Below, in pieces: positions 1-5,281 of a stretch of DNA of 9,122 bases. Under the pieces are notes generated by a model, which saw only the letters and a program-made list of their open reading frames with translations, did no database searches and was not told the origin of the DNA. Numbering within the stretch: position 1 is the first letter of the stretch; every line of letters starts with the position of its first letter. Position numbers and translations under genes: made by a program. Source of the stretch: Bacilli bacterium (GTDB lineage Bacteria; Bacillota_I; Bacilli_A; RF39; UBA660); NCBI GenBank assembly GCA_022793145.1, contig JAAWCI010000047.1, positions 1-9,122 of the forward strand. Reading direction: 5' to 3'.

Positions 1-135
1 ATCAATGGGGATTAGCTAAATTATCACCAGTAGAATTTTATAACTATGTGATAACTGGTGAATATCCATTGAAATCTGGTAAAAACAAAATCCCTTTTTC
101 TTAAAATTGAAAATTTGTTCTTGACAAAGGGTACA
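1..135 (+). mobile_element. 3' end of an IS3 (IS150-group-like) insertion sequence
   Basis: The window opens inside an insertion sequence. It contains the last codons of a transposase, a short non-coding tail, and then a likely right terminus around 121-135. Read on the minus strand, that terminus begins TGTACCCTTTGTCAAG, with the 5'-TG...CA-3' border typical of IS3-family ends. The left end and most of the transposase lie outside the window, so the paired inverted repeat and the target duplication cannot be checked here. The exact border at 135 is inferred from the TG/CA rule and from where the next gene remnant starts to make sense. Confidence 0.6.
3..104 (+). CDS. IS3-family transposase, C-terminal fragment (partial at window edge)
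   Basis: This open frame runs in from the left edge and ends at TAA 102-104. Its 33 visible residues begin QWGLAKLSPVEFYNYVITGE. A Trp-Gly/Leu stretch followed by a (M/L)(S/T)P-(V/I)-(E/Q)-(F/Y) motif is the usual extreme C-terminus of IS3-family DDE integrase-type transposases (OrfB), just after the rve catalytic core. The DDE residues are upstream of the window and cannot be seen. The OrfB would catalyse strand transfer of the element. The assignment rests on a short tail and on the IS-like terminus that follows. The gene may be intact beyond the edge. Confidence 0.65.
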   Translation, partial: QWGLAKLSPVEFYNYVITGEYPLKSGKNKIPFS

Positions 136-260
136 TTTTAATGAAAACAGCTTTATCTATGTTACAAGAAGGCTTAGATTTATCATTGATTAGAAAAGTG
201 ACAGGATTAACAGAAGCAGAAATATTAAAGTCTAAAGAAAAATATAATTGCTCAAATTAA
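136..260 (+). pseudogene. C-terminal remnant of an Rpn/PD-(D/E)XK transposase-nuclease family protein
   Basis: A reading frame starting immediately after the inferred IS end runs to TAA 258-260. From the ATG at 141 it encodes 39 residues, beginning MKTALSMLQEGLDLSLIRKV and continuing TGLTEAEI. An amphipathic 'A..ML..GLD..LI...TGL(T/S)..EI' segment is characteristic of the C-terminal tail of Rpn-type recombination-promoting nucleases (PDDEXK-family putative transposases), which are about 300 aa long. The nuclease core is absent. The simplest reading is that the IS3 element inserted into this gene and only the tail is visible here. The ATG at 141 lacks a convincing ribosome binding site, so expression is doubtful. 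Confidence 0.55.
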
Positions 261-285
261 TAAAAAATAAAAACTATTTAAAATT

Positions 286-310
286 AGAAACTAAAAATTT
301 CTAGTTTTTT
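286..310 (+). terminator. Rho-independent-like terminator after the Rpn remnant
   Basis: A near-perfect palindrome at 288-307, AAACTAAAAATTTCTAGTTT, has two paired mismatching positions and is followed by a T-run at 304-310. An outer A/T-rich arm (about 262-276 against about 311-328) can extend the stem. The stem contains few G-C pairs. It separates the mobile debris from the spore-coat operon. Confidence 0.5.
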
Positions 311-312
311 AG

Positions 313-339
313 TCTATTTTTATTTTTCTTTCATATAGT
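313..339 (+). promoter_or_regulatory. Possible sigma-E-like promoter for the spore-coat operon
   Basis: The -10 candidate CATATAGT at 332-339 resembles the mother-cell sigma-E -10 (CATAYAAT). Upstream, TCTATTT at 313-319 resembles a weak -35, with a 12-nt gap that is a little short. Start of transcription about 7 nt downstream would fall after the ATG at 343 and before the Shine-Dalgarno at 351-358, which fits use of the ATG at 364. Read as a housekeeping site, TATAGT at 334-339 also gives a fair -10. The sigma factor assignment is an inference drawn partly from the gene content. Confidence 0.3.
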
Positions 340-363
340 GTAATGAACTGGAAGGGTGATATT

Positions 364-1068
364 ATGAAAAAGATAATTCCATTTAAAAAAGAAATTATTT
401 TTAAAACCAATTTAGCAGAAATTACAAGTATTTCATTAGAGCATTCATTAAAAAAGCAAGGTGAACATTTAATAGCAGGTTCATTTTCTTTAAATGGAGA
501 GTATAAAATTACTGATGCAAGTACAAATACAGAGACATTTTCTTATGAACTGCCATTTGATATTCATATAGATGATCATTATTTATTAGATCACAGCACT
601 GTTGATATAGATGATTTTTATTATGAAATTGTAAATGAAAATGTATTAGCTGTTAGTATTGATGTAAAAGTAGATAAGCTAGAAGAAAAACCATTGATGG
701 AGGAAAAACCAGCAGTGGAAGAAAGACAGGAACCTGTTTTCGAACAAATTACACCGATCAAAGAGGAAACATTAGAAGAAATAAAAGAGAAGTTAGAAAA
801 AGAAGAAAGAGAGGAAGCAGTTGTGAAAATAGAAGAAAAGGAAGAAAAAATAGAAACAACTAGAACATCTTTATTTGGAACCATGGATGAAAGTGAAACT
901 TATATGACTTATCGCGTATATATTATTAGAGAAGGAGACTCTATTGAAAATATTTTAACTCGATATGAAATAACAAAAGAAGAGTTAGCATCTTATAATG
1001 ATTTAAATGATGTAAAACTAGGAGATAAATTGATTATTCCAGCTATTTATCATGCAAAAAGTGAATAA
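364..1068 (+). CDS. SpoVID-like spore coat morphogenetic protein with C-terminal LysM
   Basis: The gene encodes 234 residues. I chose the ATG at 364 over the in-frame ATG at 343 because a strong Shine-Dalgarno (GGAAGGGTG, 350-358) sits 5 nt before 364 and would lie inside the longer frame. Residues about 8-105 are a beta-rich N-terminal domain. It contains 'AEITSISLEHSL' and 'SFSLNGEYKI' strands that resemble the SpoVID N-terminal domain, which is needed for coat encasement of the forespore. Residues about 105-170 are a Glu/Lys-rich, probably extended linker. Residues about 183-227 form a LysM domain ('YIIREGDSIENILTRYEI' to 'LGDKLIIP') for peptidoglycan or lipid II-type ligands. It is less than half the length of Bacillus SpoVID because the linker is short. 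The immediate neighbour is a ysxE-like gene, as in Bacillus, and this supports the call. The protein would act on the mother-cell side of the forespore. A general LysM protein is the alternative. Confidence 0.72.
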   Translation: MKKIIPFKKEIIFKTNLAEITSISLEHSLKKQGEHLIAGSFSLNGEYKITDASTNTETFSYELPFDIHIDDHYLLDHSTVDIDDFYYEIVNENVLAVSIDVKVDKLEEKPLMEEKPAVEERQEPVFEQITPIKEETLEEIKEKLEKEEREEAVVKIEEKEEKIETTRTSLFGTMDESETYMTYRVYIIREGDSIENILTRYEITKEELASYNDLNDVKLGDKLIIPAIYHAKSE

Positions 1069-1951
1069 AGTATTAAAAAAATATGCATTAAAACCCCATC
1101 GGTATCAAAAAGAAGGCCAAGTTACTTTTGTAGATACGGAGGAAGGACGCTATGCAATTAAACCAAAAAAATCAAGCGAAAATAATATTTATCGATATTT
1201 AGATACAAGAAGTTTTGGTTATTATCCAAAAGTTTTAAGTGAAGATGATGATGAATTTGAAATCACAGAATATGAGGAAGATTTTGATGTACCAAGTGAA
1301 CAAAAGATTTTGGATTTGGTAGATTTGGTAAGTTTGCTCCATAATAAAACAACGCATTATAAAGAAGTTGATGAAGCTGATTATAAAAAAATATTTGAAG
1401 ATATTTCTAATAATATAGAATATTTATATAGTGATTATAATGATCGTATGAATATTATTGAATCTCATATTTATATGAGTCCAAGTGAGTATTTGCTTGC
1501 TAGAAACATTTCTAAAATTTATGCAGCATTGGGGTATGCGAAAAAAGAACTAGATAATTGGTATCATCTAGTAAGTGAACTTAGAAAAGAAAGATTGGTT
1601 GTTATTCATAACAATTTAGATTTAACACATTTTATTCGTAATAAAAATTCTTACTTAACAAGTTGGAGAAAAGCAAGAATTGATATGCCTATCTTTGATT
1701 TATATAAATTATATTTACATCATTCTTTAGAATTTGATTTTTATGAGGTATTGAGAAGGTATGAAAAAAATTATCCATTAAAAGAAGAAGAGCGAAAATT
1801 ACTTTTTATTTTAATTGCTCTTCCAGATAAATTAGAACTCACAGATTCAGAATATCAAAATTGCAATCTCATAGGAAATTTAGTAGACCGACTTTATAAA
1901 ACAGAAGGTCTATTGTCACCATATTATATGAAACAAGAAAAAAACGGATAG
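1052..1951 (+). CDS. CotS/YsxE-family spore coat protein (kinase fold, probably inactive)
   Basis: A 299-residue protein with the two-lobed layout of the CotS/YsxE coat family, which is related to aminoglycoside phosphotransferases. The N-lobe has 'YALKP' and 'YAIKPKK' (about 35-40), where the ATP-binding lysine of such folds lies. The catalytic-loop position reads HNNLDLTHFI (186-195) instead of HGD.x.xN. The metal-binding Asp region reads 'SWRKARIDMPIFDLYKLY' (204-221), with Ser before Trp where an Asp is expected. Loss of both aspartates suggests a pseudokinase with a structural role. The start overlaps the end of the SpoVID-like gene by 17 nt. No good ribosome binding site precedes 1052, so translation is probably coupled to the upstream gene. 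A GTG at 1061 is an alternative start. In Bacillus, ysxE directly follows spoVID, so both the family and the position match. The exact role of YsxE in the coat is poorly defined. Confidence 0.72.
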   Translation: MQKVNKVLKKYALKPHRYQKEGQVTFVDTEEGRYAIKPKKSSENNIYRYLDTRSFGYYPKVLSEDDDEFEITEYEEDFDVPSEQKILDLVDLVSLLHNKTTHYKEVDEADYKKIFEDISNNIEYLYSDYNDRMNIIESHIYMSPSEYLLARNISKIYAALGYAKKELDNWYHLVSELRKERLVVIHNNLDLTHFIRNKNSYLTSWRKARIDMPIFDLYKLYLHHSLEFDFYEVLRRYEKNYPLKEEERKLLFILIALPDKLELTDSEYQNCNLIGNLVDRLYKTEGLLSPYYMKQEKNG

Positions 1952-2098
1952 TATCCAAAAGAAGAAAATAAGAAATAGGTTAAAACGAGTTACAATGAAT
2001 AAAGTTAAAAGTAATTGATAAAAAAGAATAATGCAACAGATAAAATGTGCAATAAACCATTTTCCTCTTCCACACCACCAATTATTATTACGATTCAT
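1916..2098 (-). CDS. Possible small hydrophobic membrane protein (minus strand)
   Basis: An unrecognised 60-codon frame on the minus strand. It reads from ATG (2098-2096) to TGA (1918-1916) and occupies most of the gap between the coat operon and the large pilin gene. A good Shine-Dalgarno (AGGTGAT on the minus strand, about 2102-2108) lies 3 nt upstream of the ATG, and A/T-rich -10-like hexamers (TACAAT, TATAAT) lie just before that. The N-terminus is polar and distinctive (MNRNNNWWCGRGKW). It is followed by one or two strongly hydrophobic stretches covering most of the rest, including a Cys-Cys pair. The 3' end runs 36 nt into the end of the ysxE-like gene, tail to tail. The T-rich minus strand can produce hydrophobic frames by chance, so the ribosome binding site and the Trp/Arg-rich start are the main evidence. 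Confidence 0.33.
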   Translation of the reverse strand: MNRNNNWWCGRGKWFIAHFICCIILFYQLLLTLFIVTRFNLFLIFFFWILSVFFLFHIIW

Positions 2099-2138
2099 AG
2101 TATCACCTATTATATTGTATTCAAAATATGAAAAAAGG

Positions 2139-2167
2139 AAACTAAAACTTAAAAGTCTTAGTTTTTT
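2139..2167 (+). terminator. Terminator of the spore-coat operon, with convergent use possible
   Basis: The arms AAACTAAAACTT (2139-2150) and AAGTCTTAGTTT (2153-2164) pair with one mismatch, leaving a tight loop around TAAA, and a T-run follows at 2162-2167. An A-run at 2131-2136 on the other side would provide U-residues for minus-strand transcripts too. The structure lies about 190 nt beyond the last stop codon of the coat operon. Confidence 0.55.
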
Positions 2168-2177
2168 ATGTTATAAT
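2149..2177 (+). promoter_or_regulatory. Extended -10 promoter for the large pilin gene
   Basis: A perfect TATAAT at 2172-2177 is preceded by TG plus one base (2169-2170), which makes an extended -10. TTAAAA at 2149-2154 is a 4/6 match to the -35 consensus at a 17-nt spacing, and it lies in the loop of the terminator hairpin. Transcription would start around 2184, close to the Shine-Dalgarno AGAAGGTG, giving a very short leader. Confidence 0.65.
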
Positions 2178-2199
2178 GAAAGAATAGAAGGTGTAGAAG

Positions 2200-4248
2200 A
2201 TGAGAGAAAAGGGATTTACATTAATAGAACTCCTAGCAGTCATTGTTATACTTGCAGTAATTGCTTTAATTTCAGTACCAATTATTTTAAATATTGTGAA
2301 GAAAGCTCAAAAAGAAGCCTTTCAGGATAGTGTATATCATATTATGGAGGGCGCTAAATTGGATGCAGTCATAAACGAAAGAACGTTGCCTATTTCTTAT
2401 GTAATTGATGATAATCAAGTAACTCCCAATGTCTCTTTTACTGGGAATATTAATGCATATGGGGAAATAGCGATTGATAAAAATGGGAAAACAAAAGTAG
2501 AAGTTGATAATGGAACTTGGTGTGCTAGAAAAGGATATTCAGATAATAAGTTAGTACTATCATCATCTCCTTGTACAGATAATCCAATTATTATTGGTGA
2601 TTTAATTGTAGAAATAAAATGGGGAGAAGGTTTATTGGTTACTTCTTCTGCGATTTCTAAAAGTTCAAAAATCATTGGTTATGAATTCAAAATAAAAAAA
2701 GATAATCAATTGGTAGATTCTTATAGTTCGGAAGAAAAGGAACATTTATTTTCTTTTGAAAAACTTTCTAATCATCAACAATATCAGATAGAAGTAGTAG
2801 TAAAAGATAATCAAGATCATGAAAAAGATACTAATATTATCTATGATTTTTCTTATGAACCAATCATTACTAGATATGTTGTAGTAGAAGTATTTGAGCA
2901 TTTAGATGGAAATGGAGCTGTAATTAATGAATTAGAATTCTTAGACGCTTCTGATAATAAGCTCCCTTATACAGTAGGTTCCGTTTATGATAGTACTACA
3001 AATGGTGTTCCCTTTTATTGGGACAATACTTTATATTGGCAAAAAGAACATTTGAATGATGGAAAATATTCCTATACATCAAATCCAGAAGGTGGGACAA
3101 CAAGCACTTTATTTATATATAATTCTAATGAAACAGATAAATGGTCTAGATTTTTAGTTGATTTTGGTGAAGAAGTGGAACTTAAAACAATTCATTTATG
3201 GACTGGTGGTAATGATAGAAGACAACCTCAACAAATGAAAATGTATCGTTATTCATTAGAGCCAGATGCATCTTTTACTTCTACATACATTCAAAATAGG
3301 AATACTTCATTGCCATGTATCTATGATAGAACATTTACGTCTGTTTATAAAGAGCCAACATTGGATACAAATTATTTTATTTATCCAAAAGACACAAAAA
3401 AACCAATTATTCATGATATTTTAGTAACTAGAAATTATAATTTTTTAGAAATCAAAGCAGATGTTACAGATCCTTATTATTCTTCTGGAATGAAACAATA
3501 TCGTTTTGCGCTTGTAAAAGACAATGGAAATTTGGCATATGAAACTGTCCCTTGGAGTGATATTCAATATACAAATATGATGGAATATGATTTATCTGAT
3601 TTAGAAGAAGGAACTTATTATATTTATGTAGAAGCAATGGATAATGCATCTTTTACAGCTTATAAGACTTCAAAAGCTTACCATTTTCAGAAAAAGGAAA
3701 TTAGTAATCGATATTTGATTATGGAAGTGTACGACCATTTTGCAAGTAATGGGACTGTAATTACAGAATTAGAATTTTATGATTCTTCTGGAAATCAGTT
3801 AAAGTATGATATTCCAAAAGTTTATGATTCAGCTACAAATAAAGTACCTTATTATTGGACAAGTACAGCTTGGCCTAAAACGAAATTATATGATGGAAAA
3901 AAGACCTATACATCGAATAGCCAAGGTTCCTCAACTAGCACAATATTTAATTACTCTTCAGTAGCAGGAGCAGGTAAATGGACAAGAGCTGTGATTGATT
4001 TTGGTTCTATAAAGAATTTGAACGATATTAAAATATGGCTAGGTGGACCAGAAGGGAGAACCCCAAAAGAAGTGAATTTCTTTGTTTCAGAAGAAGGAAA
4101 TATTGATACTATTTATGACAATAATATTAAAGAACGTGATAACAAAGCTTTAATAAAAGTAGCAGATTTTACTATGTCTGGCGATGTGAGAACAGTTACT
4201 ATGTTTGAACGTAATAATGTAAAAATGTATGCGTTTGAAGAAAAATAG
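2200..4248 (+). CDS. Large type IV pilin-like surface protein with two discoidin-like domains
   Basis: A 682-residue protein. The ATG at 2200 follows a Shine-Dalgarno AGAAGGTG at 2186-2193. Residues 1-33 are a textbook class III/prepilin signal: a short basic leader, G5/F6 cleavage site, Glu10 (Glu5 of the mature form), and a hydrophobic helix. A pilin-like globular part follows (about 34-128), with cysteines 108 and 125 that could form a loop disulfide. Residues about 130-220 look like a fibronectin/Ig-type beta domain. Residues about 225-386 and 504-670 are two homologous copies of a beta-sandwich resembling F5/8 type C (discoidin) domains, each with 'VYDS.TN.VP.YW', 'DGK' and 'STST.F.Y'. 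Residues about 400-498 are a second Ig-like module. Most pilins are 120-200 aa. This one looks like a minor or tip pilin that displays carbohydrate- or protein-binding modules. It would be processed by a prepilin peptidase and displayed from the membrane. The domain names rest on fold-level resemblance. The prepilin start is certain. Confidence 0.82.
   Translation: MREKGFTLIELLAVIVILAVIALISVPIILNIVKKAQKEAFQDSVYHIMEGAKLDAVINERTLPISYVIDDNQVTPNVSFTGNINAYGEIAIDKNGKTKVEVDNGTWCARKGYSDNKLVLSSSPCTDNPIIIGDLIVEIKWGEGLLVTSSAISKSSKIIGYEFKIKKDNQLVDSYSSEEKEHLFSFEKLSNHQQYQIEVVVKDNQDHEKDTNIIYDFSYEPIITRYVVVEVFEHLDGNGAVINELEFLDASDNKLPYTVGSVYDSTTNGVPFYWDNTLYWQKEHLNDGKYSYTSNPEGGTTSTLFIYNSNETDKWSRFLVDFGEEVELKTIHLWTGGNDRRQPQQMKMYRYSLEPDASFTSTYIQNRNTSLPCIYDRTFTSVYKEPTLDTNYFIYPKDTKKPIIHDILVTRNYNFLEIKADVTDPYYSSGMKQYRFALVKDNGNLAYETVPWSDIQYTNMMEYDLSDLEEGTYYIYVEAMDNASFTAYKTSKAYHFQKKEISNRYLIMEVYDHFASNGTVITELEFYDSSGNQLKYDIPKVYDSATNKVPYYWTSTAWPKTKLYDGKKTYTSNSQGSSTSTIFNYSSVAGAGKWTRAVIDFGSIKNLNDIKIWLGGPEGRTPKEVNFFVSEEGNIDTIYDNNIKERDNKALIKVADFTMSGDVRTVTMFERNNVKMYAFEEK
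2872..3357 (+). repeat. Discoidin-like domain copy 1 in the large pilin
   Basis: This encodes residues about 225-386, starting RYVVVEVFEHLDGNGAVINE. It aligns with copy 2 at roughly half of positions over the first 110 residues. Shared landmarks are 'ELEF.D.S.N.L', 'VYDS.TN.VP.YW', 'YTSN..G..STST.F.Y', 'KW.R...DFG' and 'I.LW.GG'. The second halves of the copies diverge, and copy 1 has an extra Cys (373). Confidence 0.7.
3709..4209 (+). repeat. Discoidin-like domain copy 2 in the large pilin
   Basis: This encodes residues about 504-670, starting RYLIMEVYDHFASNGTVITE, and is the second copy of the module at 2872-3357. The boundary is clear because the same RY(V/L)..EV start follows a linker in both cases. 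The DNA of the two copies has drifted, so this is an old internal duplication and not a recent one. Confidence 0.7.
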
Positions 4249-4270
4249 TTTATGTAAAAATATTTGTTAA

Positions 4271-4301
4271 AAAAAATAGATTGTGATCATCTATTTTTTT
4301 T
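4271..4301 (+). terminator. Terminator of the large pilin gene
   Basis: A perfect 11-bp stem pairs AAAAAATAGAT (4271-4281) with ATCTATTTTTT (4289-4299) across the 7-nt loop TGTGATC, and the T-run continues to 4301. It lies 22 nt after the pilin stop codon. Confidence 0.75.
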
Positions 4302-4309
4302 ATTATAAT
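4281..4309 (+). promoter_or_regulatory. Promoter of mutM overlapping the upstream terminator
   Basis: TTGTGA at 4281-4286 (4/6 match to the -35) and a perfect TATAAT at 4304-4309 are separated by exactly 17 nt. The -35 lies in the terminator loop and the -10 starts 2 nt after the U-tract. Transcription would start near 4316, within the purine-rich ribosome binding region, leaving a leader of about a dozen bases. Confidence 0.6.
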
Positions 4310-4328
4310 ATAAAAGAGGTGAAGAGGT

Positions 4329-5162
4329 ATGCCAGAATTACCAGAAGTAGAAACTGTAAAGGAAACGTTAAAGAATAATATAATCGGAAAGATGATAGAA
4401 GAAGTTTACATTTATCATAATAATGTTATAGAATATCCAACAGTAGAAGAGTTTACTGAAAACATTAGGAATGAAAGTATAGTGAATCTTCATAGACGTG
4501 GGAAATGGCTTATGTTTGAACTTAATCATTATTATTTACTGAGTCATTTAAGAATGGAAGGAAAATATTATATTCGAGAAAATGAGGAACCGAAAATGTT
4601 ACATGAACTTGTCAAATTCCACTTTTCAGATGGAACAAGTTTACGTTATCATGACACTAGAAAATTTGGGAAAATGCACTTAATAGAAAAGGGAAAAGAA
4701 TTTGATAGAAAGCCACTAAATGAACTAGGATTAGAGCCTTGGGATGAAGCATTAACAGAAAAATATCTAAAAGAAAAATATAATGGGAAAAAACTTCCGA
4801 TTAAGACAGCATTATTAGATCAAAGTATTATTACAGGAATTGGAAATATTTATGCAGATGAAATTTTATTTTTATCCTATATTCATCCATTAAAACCTTG
4901 TTCTAACTTAACCAAAAAAGAACGAGAAGCAATTATTATCAATACTAGAAAAGTATTGGAGCATGCCATTGAATTGGGAGGGACAACCATCCGAACTTTT
5001 GAATCAAGTGAGGGTGTACATGGTCTATTTCAAAATGAATTATATGTTCATGGTCAAAAAAAATGTCCTCATTGTGGTAATGAGATTGTGAAAATAAAAG
5101 TTGGTGGAAGAGGAACTTACTATTGTTTAAAATGTCAGAAAGGAAGGCAGAACCTAAAATAA
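4329..5162 (+). CDS. mutM: Formamidopyrimidine-DNA glycosylase (Fpg/MutM)
   Basis: A 277-residue base-excision repair enzyme of normal family length. It removes 8-oxoguanine and formamidopyrimidines and nicks the abasic site by beta/delta elimination. The start MPELPEVETV is diagnostic: Pro2 becomes the catalytic N-terminal nucleophile after Met removal, and Glu3 assists. Lys59 in 'HRRGKWL' is the conserved lysine of the N-domain, Met76 and Arg111 ('LRMEG', 'DTRKFG') are the void-filling residues, and Asn173 ('GIGNIYADE') is in the helix-two-turns-helix motif. A C-terminal zinc finger is complete, with Cys246, 249, 266 and 269 (CX2C-X16-CX2C) and Arg261 within it. All key residues are present, so it should be active. 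The ribosome binding region AGAGGTGAAGAGGT before 4329 is very strong. In many Firmicutes mutM sits between polA and coaE. Here it stands alone before pyk. Confidence 0.97.
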   Translation: MPELPEVETVKETLKNNIIGKMIEEVYIYHNNVIEYPTVEEFTENIRNESIVNLHRRGKWLMFELNHYYLLSHLRMEGKYYIRENEEPKMLHELVKFHFSDGTSLRYHDTRKFGKMHLIEKGKEFDRKPLNELGLEPWDEALTEKYLKEKYNGKKLPIKTALLDQSIITGIGNIYADEILFLSYIHPLKPCSNLTKKEREAIIINTRKVLEHAIELGGTTIRTFESSEGVHGLFQNELYVHGQKKCPHCGNEIVKIKVGGRGTYYCLKCQKGRQNLK

Positions 5163-5222
5163 ATTTTATCATAAAATAATAAGGAAAAATTTTCCTACGA
5201 AACATACGAAAAACTATTGATT

Positions 5223-5228
5223 TATAAT
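5223..5228 (+). promoter_or_regulatory. -10 box, probable pyk promoter
   Basis: A perfect TATAAT lies 53 nt upstream of the pyk start codon. No good -35 lies 16-18 nt before it, so it may need an activator or be weak. The 119-nt mutM-pyk gap has a short AGGAA...TTCCT hairpin near 5182-5196 but no clear U-tract, so some read-through from mutM is possible. Confidence 0.45.
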
Positions 5229-5281
5229 GAAAATCATAGTAAAATGTTATTCGTTCGCATAAAAAGGAAGTGTTAATTTAT

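Noticed and set aside
120..140. TTGACA at 121-126 as a promoter -35 for the small remnant at 141
   Set aside because: No -10 follows at a useful distance before the ATG, and the sequence is better explained as part of the IS terminus. An outward-facing -35 that forms a hybrid promoter cannot be excluded.
343..363. ATG at 343 as start of the SpoVID-like gene
   Set aside because: The strong Shine-Dalgarno lies downstream of it and serves the ATG at 364. Nothing suitable precedes 343.
621..884. Serine/phenylalanine-rich minus-strand frame of 87 codons
   Set aside because: It is the antisense of the Glu/Lys-rich linker of the SpoVID-like gene (GAA/AAA codons read as TTC/TTT). Low complexity explains the open frame.
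2031..2330. Open plus-strand frame of 99 codons crossing the promoter and start of the large pilin gene
   Set aside because: It runs through a terminator and promoter, has no ribosome binding site, and overlaps a certain prepilin start in another frame.
5181..5197. AGGAA...TTCCT hairpin after mutM as a terminator
   Set aside because: The stem is only 5-7 A/T-rich pairs and no U-tract follows on the plus strand, so it was not listed as a terminator.
4945..5205. Minus-strand frame of 86 codons over the mutM zinc-finger region
   Set aside because: It is an antisense shadow of a fully conserved coding region and has histidine-rich, non-protein-like content.
5270..5281. GTG at 5270 as pyk start
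   Set aside because: It overlaps the only ribosome binding site and adds four residues not typical of the family. The ATG at 5282 fits better.
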